NCBI GenBank assembly: GCA_946480465.1
Contig: CAMLJY010000004.1
Span: 62,001 to 126,000 of the forward strand
Length of the DNA: 64,000 nucleotides
Direction of reading: 5' to 3'
From: an uncultured Burkholderiales bacterium
GTDB taxonomy: Bacteria; Pseudomonadota; Gammaproteobacteria; Burkholderiales; Burkholderiaceae
Part shown: one piece after another, positions 36,001 through 43,972 of the stretch
Layout of the letters: each line of letters begins with the position of its first letter
Position numbering within the stretch: position 1 is the stretch's first letter
Made by a program: the position numbers and the translations under genes
The notes under the pieces: model-generated
The model's input: the letters and a program-made list of their open reading frames with translations, nothing else
The model's database searches: none
What the model was told of the DNA's origin: nothing

Positions 36001-37268
36001 TCGACACCTTCGGCGCCTGGTTGCCGCCGGGCTGGCGCATCCAAGGCCGGCTGGAGGGCCGCGTGGCCATCGGCGGACGCGTCGGCGCGCCCACGCTGCA
36101 GGGCCGCGTGCTGGGCCGCGGCTTGGAGGCGCACAACCCGCTGCTCGGCGTGCAGGTGCAGGACGGCCAGCTCGCGCTCGATTTCGATGGCGACAGCGCC
36201 CGCCTGCGCAGCCTGACGCTGCAGGCCGGCGAGGGCACGCTGCAGGCCAGCGGCAGCGCCGACTGGTCCGGCGAGCCGAGTGCCCGGCTGCAGCTGCAGG
36301 CGCGGCAGTTCCAGGCACTGTCGCGGCAGGACCGGCGCGTGGTGGTCAGCGGGCAGGCCGAGGCCCGCTTCGGGCAGCGCCTGAGCCTGCACGGCCGCAT
36401 CACCGTCGACCGTGGCTACATCGACATTGCCGCGCTCGACGCGCCCAGCCTGGACGAGGACGTGGTGGTGATCCGCCGCACCGCGGCCGGCGGCGCCGGG
36501 CCCGTTCCCGCTGCCCGCACGCCGGTGCGGGCGGGGCAGCAGCCGGCCGGGCCGCTGGCCCAGGCCGACCTGCGGCTGGTAATCGACCTGGGCGACGACC
36601 TGCGCCTGGTCGGGCGCGGACTGGAGACCGAACTGCACGGCCAGCTCACCGTCACCACCGACGACGGCGCCCTCGCGGCCCACGGCGCGGTGCGCACGGT
36701 GGGCGGCACCTATGCCGCCTATGGCCAGAACCTCGTCATCGAGCGCGGGGTGCTGTACTTCAGCGGCGAGCCGGCCAACCCGCGGCTGGACATCCTGGCC
36801 CTGCGGCCGGACATCGACGTGACCGTGGGCGTGTCCATCCAGGGCCTGGCCACCAGCCCGCGCGTGCGCCTGTACAGCCGCCCGCCGATGAGCGACATGG
36901 AAAAGCTGTCCTGGCTGGTGATGGGCCGCGCGCCCGCTGGACTTGGCCGCGACGACACCGCGTTATTGCAGCGTGCCGCCCTGGCCCTGCTGGCGGGCGA
37001 GGGTGCCGGCCGCAGCCCCGGCCTGCTGCAGCGCCTGGGGCTGGACGAGCTGTCGCTGCGCCGCGGCGAATCGGGCGACCTGGCAGGCACCGTGGTCTCG
37101 CTGGGCAAGCAGCTGTCCGAACGCCTGTTCATCGGCTACGAACGCGGGCTCAATGCCGCGGCCGGCTCCTGGCACCTCCTCTACCGCATCGCCCGCCGCC
37201 TGACCCTGCGGCTGCAGGCCGGGGAGGAAAGCGCCGTCGAGGCCGTCTACACCTGGCGCTGGAACTGA
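33045..37268 (+). CDS. tamB: TamB-like bridge protein (AsmA/TamB family)
   Basis: A 1407-aa protein. One N-terminal membrane helix (WPLILGVSGAAVLGLLVLLG) is followed by a very long repetitive beta-rich region typical of lipid-transfer bridges, and a C-terminal DUF490/TamB domain with GGTYAAYGQNLVIERGVLYF, RLYSRPPMSDMEKLSWLVMG and the closing AVEAVYTWRWN. It spans the periplasm and connects with TamA in the outer membrane. The length is slightly above E. coli TamB (about 1260 aa). The start overlaps the tamA operon layout with a 5-base gap. Confidence 0.95.
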   Translation: MADLPSRRRWPLILGVSGAAVLGLLVLLGGAAWWLWRSEAGFSWLLQQVPGLELRGREGRPDGGPFRAESLVWRGAGFSVEVDGLAWRDLGWRWRPHERAWLRIEIDAPQARRVQVRTEPGPEPAPERGGAPSSLVLPLELVLHRLAVQTLRVNQQPPLQGLAGELHLGDEQGRLHRIGPLVAQRAPAALSLQAQVGAVGDLRVSGRLQATSLAGAPVPWRAEAVLGGTVPRPTVEARLAAGAGGAAGRADLQATLAPFAAWPLLALQAQAQALDLAALQAGWPVTRLGGRAVVTSTGAEQPATAELALRNEAAGPWSAQRLPVQAVQATLRARPARPDALEARIETLQLHGHGDAGRLSGEGRWVGEELSLDLLLQALQPARLDERLAAMHLGGPLRLRLSGLGLPWAAGAAPASAAPALSGTVGAELAGRLGRVDGRPGEPLRIALAAAFERPAPGRLQVALEPLRVQAAGSSVALEGRVRRDAAANWAATVAGRFERVDPSQWWAGAPGSAWRRGRHALAGQLTADLRWPAAAPGAEPQGWHALLRHLRGEARVDIAPSRLAGLPLEGELRLAGGESATRVEARLQAAGNRAEGRLEAADAAARDRWHLKADAPALARLAPIGRLLPVLEAWWPRQGSLQAEADAAGAWPVLTTEGRMQARALVLGPPPSGTARGAGDGPAPGAAAERVDLRWQATPGRPAAPLSLVLDARGLRQGGRRIETLSARVDGTLAAHRFELQAASPVRPPAWTDALLSGGGAPPRGTALALAGEGRRNPLADGAVRWLWQLSTLRLGPRGGGAPWLQAGGLEAALRLAPDGSVAAAELAPGRLRLREAVLQWHQALWHAGAGGAPPRVRLAAELEPLAVVPWLQAWRPDLGWQGDLRVGATLRVHGAGTLEADAVVQRTAGDLAVQVDGVRRTLGLSALRFALSAQGGTWRLRQQVAGAQIGSIEGTQTVRAAPGAPWPGAQAPVEGTLEVRSAGLDTFGAWLPPGWRIQGRLEGRVAIGGRVGAPTLQGRVLGRGLEAHNPLLGVQVQDGQLALDFDGDSARLRSLTLQAGEGTLQASGSADWSGEPSARLQLQARQFQALSRQDRRVVVSGQAEARFGQRLSLHGRITVDRGYIDIAALDAPSLDEDVVVIRRTAAGGAGPVPAARTPVRAGQQPAGPLAQADLRLVIDLGDDLRLVGRGLETELHGQLTVTTDDGALAAHGAVRTVGGTYAAYGQNLVIERGVLYFSGEPANPRLDILALRPDIDVTVGVSIQGLATSPRVRLYSRPPMSDMEKLSWLVMGRAPAGLGRDDTALLQRAALALLAGEGAGRSPGLLQRLGLDELSLRRGESGDLAGTVVSLGKQLSERLFIGYERGLNAAAGSWHLLYRIARRLTLRLQAGEESAVEAVYTWRWN

Positions 37269-37558
37269 GATCTGAGGGCCCTCGGGGTGATCGGCCATGC
37301 CCGTTCATCACGCCGGCAGACGCCCGCCCGCCGCTGCAAATGTTCGCCTTGGCCCGGGCCGTCGCTTCCATCTGCGCCTGGATGGGACGCCCTCGGGTGT
37401 CGAGGCCGGGACCGCGAGGCGGCCACCGCCTCCGCGCCCCGCCCGGAGCGAACACGAGCCGGACCAGCTCGCGGGGCACGACGGCGGCCCGTGGCGGCCG
37501 GAGGCATGCGCGTTGCCATGGAGTCAGCTCGAAGGTCTCGAGTCGAAAGGTGGTCCCC

Positions 37559-38392
37559 ATGAGAGAAGGCAAGCGCATTCACCTGTCCCAGCTGCTGCTG
37601 GGCTTAGGGCTCGGAGCCGTGCTGATGTACGTGCTCGATCCGCAGCAGGGCCGGCAGCGGCGGCAGGTCGCCCTGGGCGAGGTGCAGCGCCGCATCCAGC
37701 CCATCGCGGGGGCGGGCGGCCGCTGGACTTCGATGGACCGTGACGAGTGGATCCACCAGGCGCGGGCGCATCGCGGCGGCCTGCTCGGCCTGCTGGTCGG
37801 CGGTGCCGCCGCCGGCCTGGCGGTGCGCGCGCTGCTGCGCGGCGGCGGATGGCGCGGGGTGGCGCACGGCGGCGCGCGCGGGCAGCCCATCGAGCTGGAG
37901 AAGTCGATCCACATCGCCGCCCCGCCCGAGGAGGTGTACCGGCTCTGGAACGATTACGACAACTTTCCCCGCTTCATGTCGATGGTGGAGCAGGTGCGGC
38001 CGCTCGGCGGCGAGCGGTCGCATTGGGTGGTCAAGGGCCCGGCGGGCGCGCGCGTGGAATGGGACTCGGTCATCACCGAGCGCGTGGCGGGCCGGCTGCT
38101 GGCGTGGCGCAGCGAGCCCGGGGGCGCCGTCGAGCACGCCGGCCGCGTGCAGTTCACGCCCGCGGCCTCGGGCACGCGGGTCACGGTGCACCTGTCCTAC
38201 CACCCGCCGGGCGGCCGCCTGGGCCATGCCGTGGCCGGCCTGTTCGGGCGCAACCCCGAGCAGGAGATGGATGCCGACCTGCAGCGCATGAAGTCGTTCA
38301 TCGAAGAAGGCATGCCGGTTCCGGACAGCAGGCCCGCGACGGTGTCCGGCGCGGTGCGCCCGGACTTCACCGGTGCCGGCTCCGCCCATTGA
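37559..38392 (+). CDS. membrane-anchored SRPBCC/cyclase-dehydrase-like protein
   Basis: A 277-aa protein. An N-terminal hydrophobic helix (LSQLLLGLGLGAVLMYVLDP) and a second one (GLLGLLVGGAAAGLAVRALL) precede an SRPBCC/START (Coq10-like) domain at residues 115-255: IELEKSIHIAAPPEEVYRLW, YDNFPRFMSMVEQVR, HWVVKGPAG and VTVHLSYHPPGG. The opening MREGKRIHLSQ with MYVLDPQQGRQRR is common in a Burkholderiales stress-associated group. AAAGGTGG precedes the ATG at 37559. The ligand is unknown. Confidence 0.75.
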   Translation: MREGKRIHLSQLLLGLGLGAVLMYVLDPQQGRQRRQVALGEVQRRIQPIAGAGGRWTSMDRDEWIHQARAHRGGLLGLLVGGAAAGLAVRALLRGGGWRGVAHGGARGQPIELEKSIHIAAPPEEVYRLWNDYDNFPRFMSMVEQVRPLGGERSHWVVKGPAGARVEWDSVITERVAGRLLAWRSEPGGAVEHAGRVQFTPAASGTRVTVHLSYHPPGGRLGHAVAGLFGRNPEQEMDADLQRMKSFIEEGMPVPDSRPATVSGAVRPDFTGAGSAH

Positions 38393-38480
38393 AGAAGCCG
38401 TGGTCGCGCCCCGTGACGTTCGTGCCGACCGAATTGCCGCTGCGGCCGCCAGGGTCTTCCCGGCCGCGGCCATGGCAGCG

Positions 38481-39359
38481 TCATTCGAGGTTTAGCAGGT
38501 AGTCCGCGATCAGCCGGGCATGGTGGTCGGTGAGTCCCATGTCCGGCATCGCCGTGCCGTGGTGCAGCGCCTGCGGCTGCTGCAGCCAGCGCACCAGGTT
38601 CGCGTGGGTGTTGGGCAGGCCGCCGGGCAGCAGCTGCCGCCGCGCGAAGCCTTCCAGCGGCGGCCCCACGTGGCTATCCGGGCCCGCCAGGCCCGGCACC
38701 CGGTGGCAGGCGATGCAGGCGTATTGCCGCAGCGCCAGGCGCGCCTGCTCACGCCTATCACGCGATTGCAGCGGCTGCTGGTCTGCGGTGGCGGCCGTCG
38801 CGCAGCCCGGCGACGCGCCGCAGGCCTGCGATGCGGTCCGGCACTGCTGGGGGTCGGTGCCGGCCATCGTGCGGGCGTAGTCGGCCGGGGTCAGCGTGGC
38901 CAGCCGGTCGACGAAGGCGGTCACGGCCCACAGCTCGCTGTCGGTCAGCCGCAATTCCCAGGCCGGCATGCCGCTCATCTTGATGCCGTGGCGGGTGATC
39001 CAGTACACCTCCTCCGGCCGCCAGCGGCGGGCCGCGTCCACCAGCGGGCCGGGCAGGGGCTGCAGGCTCTTGCCGATGTCGTCCTGGGCGACGCCAGGCC
39101 CGCCGTGGCACTGCACGCAGTGGTTGCGGTAGCAGGCCGCGCCCAGGGCCAGCCGCTGCGGCTCCCGCAGCGGCGGCGCCTGCAGGCCGGCGGCCCGGCG
39201 GCGCACCGCCTGGTGCATCGTCACTTCCAGCAGCCTGTAGACGAAGGCCGTGTGGGAGGTGGTGGCCGAGATGTCGTAGATGCCGAGGTGGACGAAGGCG
39301 GCCGCTGCCGCCACGGCGAGCAGCGCTGCGGCCAGCAGCGTGGCGAACACGGCTTTCAT
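38481..39359 (-). CDS. diheme cytochrome c, membrane-anchored
   Basis: A 292-aa protein. An N-terminal helix (AVFATLLAAALLAVAAAAAF) is followed by two c-type haem sites, CVQCH and CIACH. Typical surroundings are GIKMSGMPAWELRL with its Met ligand, and TAMPDMGLTDHHARLIADYL. The start at 39359 gives the helix immediately. It is divergent from the cytochrome c/oxidase operon and separated by 88 bases, so a shared promoter region is likely. It probably passes electrons toward the caa3 oxidase. Confidence 0.85.
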   Translation of the reverse strand: MKAVFATLLAAALLAVAAAAAFVHLGIYDISATTSHTAFVYRLLEVTMHQAVRRRAAGLQAPPLREPQRLALGAACYRNHCVQCHGGPGVAQDDIGKSLQPLPGPLVDAARRWRPEEVYWITRHGIKMSGMPAWELRLTDSELWAVTAFVDRLATLTPADYARTMAGTDPQQCRTASQACGASPGCATAATADQQPLQSRDRREQARLALRQYACIACHRVPGLAGPDSHVGPPLEGFARRQLLPGGLPNTHANLVRWLQQPQALHHGTAMPDMGLTDHHARLIADYLLNLE

Positions 39360-39447
39360 CGGGGCGGTCGGGGAAGTCGAGGGTCTCGCCCGCCCAGGCA
39401 AGCGGCGCACCTTGCCGGCCGGGCACGATTCCTGTTCCTGCGCCGCC

Positions 39448-39831
39448 ATGCACACCACCTTGCTTGCCGGCGCGCTGTCCGCCTGGCTCGTCCTGATGGC
39501 CGGCTGCGGCGCCCGGCATGGCGCCGGCGAAGGCACGCCCGGCGTTGCGGGCGGGAATGCCGAGCGCGGCCAGCGCCTGCTGGCGCGCTACCAGTGCGGC
39601 AGCTGCCATGCCATTCCCGGCGTGGCGTCGGCCGCGGGGCGCACGGGGCCGCCGCTGATGGCGTTCGGGCGGCGCAGCTACATCGCCGGCCACGTGCCCA
39701 ACGGCCCCGAGACGCTGACCCGGTGGCTGCTCGAACCGCAGGCGCTGGTGCCGCATGCGCGCATGCCGGACATGGGCGCCAGCGAGGCCGATGCGCGCGA
39801 CATGGCGGCCTACCTCCAGTCGCTGCGATGA
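39448..39831 (+). CDS. monohaem cytochrome c lipoprotein
   Basis: A 127-aa protein. The lipobox is LMAGC at residue 20. The haem site is CGSCH, with a Met-ligand segment RMPDMGASEADARDMAAYL. It resembles the C-terminal half of 38481-39359. Its TGA overlaps the ATG of the mini-ORF repeat that precedes coxB, in an ATGA arrangement. Confidence 0.85.
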   Translation: MHTTLLAGALSAWLVLMAGCGARHGAGEGTPGVAGGNAERGQRLLARYQCGSCHAIPGVASAAGRTGPPLMAFGRRSYIAGHVPNGPETLTRWLLEPQALVPHARMPDMGASEADARDMAAYLQSLR

Positions 39832-39982
39832 GCGCCTCCGCGCGGCCGTTCCGGAGGAGGCGCTCCCCTCCCTCGGGGAGGTGGCCGCGCAGCGGCCGGA
39901 GGGTCGTTCGATGAGCGCCTCCGCGCGGCCGTTCCGGAGGAGGCGCTCCCCTCCCTCGCGCAGCGGCCGGAGGGTCGCCTGA
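39828..39982 (+). repeat. tandem repeat encoding two coupled mini-ORFs
   Basis: Two near-identical units (39828-39910, 83 bases, and 39911-39981, 71 bases) each begin ATGAGCGCCTCCGCGCGG; the third ATGAGCGCC is the coxB start. Each unit is a tiny frame: 28 aa (39828-39914) and 23 aa (39911-39982), both starting MSASARPFRRRRSPPS. The chain is stop-start overlapped throughout: cytochrome c TGA/ATG, mini-ORF 1 ATGA mini-ORF 2, then TGATG into coxB. The unit also has an inverted repeat (GCGCCTCC and GGAGGCGC) and a GC-rich dyad, as in REP-like elements. Whether the mini-ORFs are translated is unknown. Confidence 0.85.
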
Positions 39983-40926
39983 TGAGCGCCGTCCCGCCCG
40001 CCCAGGCCCCTTCGGTGTTCGCCCCGGCCGGGGTGGAAGCCGCCGCCCTGCACGAGGTGAGCATGGTGCTGCTGGCCGCCGCCACCGGCATCTTCCTCGG
40101 GGTGATGCTGCTGCTCGGCCTGGCACTGCGGCGCGGCGGCAAGCGGCCGGTGCCCACCGCCTGGTGGGTGCTGGGCGGCGGCATCGGCCTGCCCGTGGCG
40201 GTGCTCACGCTGCTGCTGCTGTACGGCACGCTGCGCACCGCGGGCCTGGAGCGCACGCTGGCCGACCCGCCGCTCGTCGTCAGCGTCACCGGCCGGCTGT
40301 GGTGGTGGGAGGTGCGCTACCGCGACCCGGCCGGTGGACAGGACGTGGTGCTGGCCAACGAACTGCGCCTGCCGGCCGGCCGCCCGGCGCAGATCGCCCT
40401 GGCCTCGGACGACGTGGTGCACAGCCTGTGGGTGCCGCAGCTGGGCGGCAAGCGTGACCTGGTGCCGGGGCGCATCAACCACCTGGTCTACACGCCCTCG
40501 CGCACCGGCGTGTTCCGCGGCGCCTGCGCCGAGTACTGCGGGGCGCAGCACGCGAAGATGGTGCTGCCGGTGGTGGTGATGCCGCCGGCGGACTTCGCGG
40601 CCTGGCTGGCGGCCCAGGCCCGGCCTGCGATCGCCCCGCCGACGGAGCGGCTGGACGCGGGCGTCCGCGCCTTCCTCGCCCACGGCTGCGCGGCCTGCCA
40701 CACGGTGCGCGGCCTGAACGGCCCGGTCGGCCGCGGGCCCGACCTCACGCACGTGGCCAGCCGGCTCACGCTGGGCGCCGGCACGCTGCCCAACGAACCG
40801 GGCGCCGCCAAGCGCTGGCTGGTCGGCGTGCAGGCGCTGAAGCCCGGCGCGCGCATGCCGTCCTATGCCCATCTGGACGCGGCCACGCTCGACGCGCTGG
40901 CCGCCTACCTGGAGCACCTGCGATGA
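39982..40926 (+). CDS. coxB: cytochrome c oxidase subunit II with fused cytochrome c (caa3 type)
   Basis: A 314-aa protein. Two membrane helices (SMVLLAAATGIFLGVMLLLG and VLGGGIGLPVAVLTLLLLYG) are followed by the CuA domain with ligands H147 (DVVHSLW), C182 and C186 with H190 and M193 in the run CAEYCGAQHAKM, and then a C-terminal cytochrome c with CAACH (236-240). It accepts electrons from cytochrome c and passes them to subunit I. The stop overlaps the coxA start (ATGA). The start at 39982 follows the mini-ORF repeat. Confidence 0.95.
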   Translation: MSAVPPAQAPSVFAPAGVEAAALHEVSMVLLAAATGIFLGVMLLLGLALRRGGKRPVPTAWWVLGGGIGLPVAVLTLLLLYGTLRTAGLERTLADPPLVVSVTGRLWWWEVRYRDPAGGQDVVLANELRLPAGRPAQIALASDDVVHSLWVPQLGGKRDLVPGRINHLVYTPSRTGVFRGACAEYCGAQHAKMVLPVVVMPPADFAAWLAAQARPAIAPPTERLDAGVRAFLAHGCAACHTVRGLNGPVGRGPDLTHVASRLTLGAGTLPNEPGAAKRWLVGVQALKPGARMPSYAHLDAATLDALAAYLEHLR

Positions 40927-43487
40927 GAGGCACCGACGACGACGGCGCGCGCGTGCTGCCCAACCGCCTGCCGCGCCCGCCGGGCGAGCTGCAGGCGCTG
41001 GAACGCGTGTGGGCGCTGCCGCGCGGCTGGCGCTCGGTGACCGCGGTCAACAACACCTACATCGGCAAGCTCTACATCGGCACCGCCCTGCTGTTCCTGC
41101 TGCTGGCCGGCGTGCTGGCCCTGCTGATGCGGGCGCAGCTGGCCGTGCCCGGCGCCACGCTGATCGGCCCCGACACCTACAACCAGGTCTTCACGATGCA
41201 CGGCACCGTGATGATGTTCCTGTTCGCGGTGCCGATCGTGGAAGCAGTGGCGGTGTACCTGCTGCCGAACATGCTGGGCGCGCGCGACCTGCCGTTCCCG
41301 CGGCTGTCGGCCTATGCGTACTGGGCCTATGCCTTCGGCGGGCTGGCCTTCTTCTGCTCGCTGTTCTTCGGGCTGGCGCCCGACGGCGGTTGGTTCATGT
41401 ACCCGCCGCTCACCAGCGGCGAGCAGTCGCCGGGCATCAACGCGGACTTCTGGCTGCTGGGCATCGGCTTCATCGAGATCTCCGCCATCGCCGGTGCCAT
41501 CGAGCTGATCATCGGCATCCTGCTCACCCGCCCGCCCGGCATGACGCTGGGCCGCATGCCCGTGTACGCGTGGGCGATGCTGATCGTGGGCTTCATGATC
41601 GTCTTCGCGTTCCCGGCGGTCATCGCCTGCACCGCGCTGCTGGAGCTGGAGCGGGCCTTCGACTGGCCGTTCTTCGACGCCAAGCGCGGCGGCGATCCGC
41701 TGCTGTGGCAGCACCTGTTCTGGTTCTTCGGCCACCCGGACGTCTACATCATCTTCCTGCCCGCGGCGGGCATGGTGTCGGTGATGCTGCCGGCGCTGGT
41801 GGGCACGCCGCTGGTGGCGCACCGCGCCGTCATCGGCGCCTTGCTGGCCACCGGCTTCTTCAGCTTCGCGCTGTGGGCGCACCACATGTTCACCGCCGGG
41901 CTGGGCTCGCTGAGCCTGGGCTTCGTGTCGGCGGCCAGCATGGCGGTGTCGGTGCCCGCGGGCATCCAGGTGTTCGCCTGGCTGGCCACGCTGTGGCGCG
42001 GCGGGGTGCGCTGGAACACGCCCACGCTCTTCATCGTCGGCTTCCTCGTCACGTTCACGTTAGGCGGACTCACCGGCGTGATGGTGGCGGCGCTGCCGTT
42101 CGACTGGCAGGCGCACGACAGCTACTTCATCGTCGCCCACCTGCATTACGTGCTGATCGGCGGCATGGTGATGCCGGTGTTCGCCGCGCTGTACTACTGG
42201 ATGCCGCTGCTGCGCGGCCAGGGCCTGAGCGAACGCTGGGGCCGCTGGGTGTTCTGGCTCGTCTTCGGCGGCTTCCACCTCACCTTCTTCCCGATGCACG
42301 TCGCCGGGCTGCTCGGCATGCCGCGGCGCGTCTACACCTACGACGCCGGGCTGGGCTGGGAGTGGCCGAACCTGCTGGCCAGTGCCGGCGCGGTGCCGCT
42401 GGCGCTGGGCATCGCGCTGCTGATGGTGGACGTGGCGCGCACGCTGCGCCGCCCGCCGGCCGAACACCGCAACCCCTGGAACGCGCCCACGCTCGAATGG
42501 CTGCCGTCGGCCGACTACGGCATGCGCAGCATCCCGCAGGTGGAGGGCCGCGATCCGCTGTGGCGGCGGCCAGGGCTGGCCGATGAGGTGCGGCAGGGGC
42601 GCCACTGGCTGCCCGGCACGGCGACGGGGCTGCGCGAGACCCTCGTCACCACGCCGCTGCGCGCCGAGCCCAGCCACGTCATCGTGCTGCCCGGACCGGG
42701 GTGGACGCCCGTGCTGGGCGCCCTGGGCACGGCCGCCTTCTTCCTGCTGCTGACGGTGAAGTGGGTGGCATCGGCCTTCGTCTTCGGCATCGCCGCGGTG
42801 GCGTGCGTGTTGATGTGGCTGTGGCAGACGGACCGCCTGCCGGCCACGGGCGTGCAGGTGGCCGACGGTTTGGCTATCGAGGGCGTGAATGTTGCCGATG
42901 GCACGCGCCTGCCGCTGGGCGCGGTGCGCACCCGCTCGCATTCATGGTGGGCGACGGTGGTGCTGCTGCTGGTCGATTTCACCGTGCTGGCCTCGATGGC
43001 CTTCGCCCACGTGCACCTGGCCATGCTGCTGCCGGTGTGCCCGCCGCCGGGCGCCGCGCTGCCGCCGCTGGAGCGGGCGGCGCTGGCGGCCGGTGGTTTC
43101 GTCGCCAGCGCCGCGCTGCTGTGGTGGAGTGGCCGGCCGCTGGCCGCGCGTGCGCTGGGGCGCGGCCGCCTGCTGCCGCTGCTGGTCGCCGCCGGCGCGC
43201 TGCTGCTGGCCTTCGGCGGCCTGTACGCGGCGATGCAGGGCACCGGCCTGGCGCCGACCGCGCACGGCTGGAGCGCGTCCATCGCTGCGCTGGTCGGCTA
43301 CGTCGGCTTCCGCGTGGTGGTCGTGCTGCTCGCGGCGGCGTTCCTCGGGGCCCGGGTCTGGTGCGGGCTGGTCACGGCCCGCCAGCGGGCCAGCTTCGAC
43401 AACACCGCGCTGCTGTGGTGGGGCTGCTGCGTGCAGGGCGCGGCCGTGGCCTTGCTGCCGCATGCCGTCGCGGCCTTCATGCCATGA
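40923..43487 (+). CDS. cytochrome c oxidase subunit I fused to a subunit III-like part
   Basis: An 854-aa haem-copper oxidase subunit. The metal ligands are present: H93 and H408 (haem a), H271, H320 and H321 (CuB) and H406 (haem a3), with Y275 in HPDVY. The D-channel mouth Asp is kept (D122 in GARDLPFPR). The usual Glu of HPEVY is Asp (D273), and the K-channel Lys of PTGxKVF is Gln (Q349 in PAGIQVFAW). The usual Asn pair after FPR is also changed (FPRLSAYAYW). The C-terminal part (from about 640) has five or six helices resembling a reduced subunit III. It belongs to the CoxAC-type fusions; pumping capacity is uncertain. Confidence 0.9.
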   Translation: MRGTDDDGARVLPNRLPRPPGELQALERVWALPRGWRSVTAVNNTYIGKLYIGTALLFLLLAGVLALLMRAQLAVPGATLIGPDTYNQVFTMHGTVMMFLFAVPIVEAVAVYLLPNMLGARDLPFPRLSAYAYWAYAFGGLAFFCSLFFGLAPDGGWFMYPPLTSGEQSPGINADFWLLGIGFIEISAIAGAIELIIGILLTRPPGMTLGRMPVYAWAMLIVGFMIVFAFPAVIACTALLELERAFDWPFFDAKRGGDPLLWQHLFWFFGHPDVYIIFLPAAGMVSVMLPALVGTPLVAHRAVIGALLATGFFSFALWAHHMFTAGLGSLSLGFVSAASMAVSVPAGIQVFAWLATLWRGGVRWNTPTLFIVGFLVTFTLGGLTGVMVAALPFDWQAHDSYFIVAHLHYVLIGGMVMPVFAALYYWMPLLRGQGLSERWGRWVFWLVFGGFHLTFFPMHVAGLLGMPRRVYTYDAGLGWEWPNLLASAGAVPLALGIALLMVDVARTLRRPPAEHRNPWNAPTLEWLPSADYGMRSIPQVEGRDPLWRRPGLADEVRQGRHWLPGTATGLRETLVTTPLRAEPSHVIVLPGPGWTPVLGALGTAAFFLLLTVKWVASAFVFGIAAVACVLMWLWQTDRLPATGVQVADGLAIEGVNVADGTRLPLGAVRTRSHSWWATVVLLLVDFTVLASMAFAHVHLAMLLPVCPPPGAALPPLERAALAAGGFVASAALLWWSGRPLAARALGRGRLLPLLVAAGALLLAFGGLYAAMQGTGLAPTAHGWSASIAALVGYVGFRVVVVLLAAAFLGARVWCGLVTARQRASFDNTALLWWGCCVQGAAVALLPHAVAAFMP

Positions 43488-43846
43488 GACACCCGGCACG
43501 GCGGGCCTCGCCTTTCTTCGCCGGCATGTGGTCGGGCACTGCGCCGCTGCTGCTGTGGGCCGCTCACTTTGCGTTCTGCTACCTCGCGGTCGCGGTGGGC
43601 TGCGTGGACCTGCTGGGCAGCAGCCCGTCCATCACGGCGGCGCAGCTGCGGCTGCTGCTGGCGGCCGGCACCGTGCTTGCGCTGGCCGCCGGACTTTGGC
43701 TGCTGCGGCGCGCGTGGCAGGAGGTGCAGCGGCAGCCGGGCGGCTTGTCCCCCAGGGTACGGCTGGTGGGGGCCGGGCTGGCGCTGGTGGCGATGCTGTG
43801 GGCCGGCCTGCCGCTGGCGCTGCTGCCGGTGTGCCACGCCGGCTGA
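43484..43846 (+). CDS. small membrane protein of the oxidase operon
   Basis: A 120-aa protein with three hydrophobic segments (LLLWAAHFAFCYLAVAVGCV, LLLAAGTVLALAAGLWLL, LVGAGLALVAMLWAGLPLAL). It is translationally coupled to the oxidase subunit I gene (ATGA overlap), so it is probably part of the oxidase or its assembly. No family could be assigned. Confidence 0.65.
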   Translation: MRHPARRASPFFAGMWSGTAPLLLWAAHFAFCYLAVAVGCVDLLGSSPSITAAQLRLLLAAGTVLALAAGLWLLRRAWQEVQRQPGGLSPRVRLVGAGLALVAMLWAGLPLALLPVCHAG

Positions 43847-43860
43847 AGATCCGGCGGGAA

Positions 43861-43896
43861 GGCCGACTGGAAGGCCGACTGGAAGGCCGACTGGAA
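43861..43896 (+). repeat. 12-bp tandem repeat, three copies
   Basis: GGCCGACTGGAA is repeated perfectly three times between the oxidase operon and the antiporter gene. It has the same unit length as the array at 23695-23742 but a different sequence. Confidence 0.9.
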
Positions 43897-43972
43897 GCCC
43901 GGTCCGTGGGGCCCGGACGCGGGCGTGCCGGTTGCCGGTGGCCGGGGCGCGCAACCATCCCCATCACGGACC

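Noticed and set aside
31063..36683. Very long open frames antisense to tamA/tamB
   Set aside because: In such GC-rich DNA stop codons are rare in several frames. Their Arg/Ala/Pro/Gln-rich text has no fold or motif, while the sense frames match known families.
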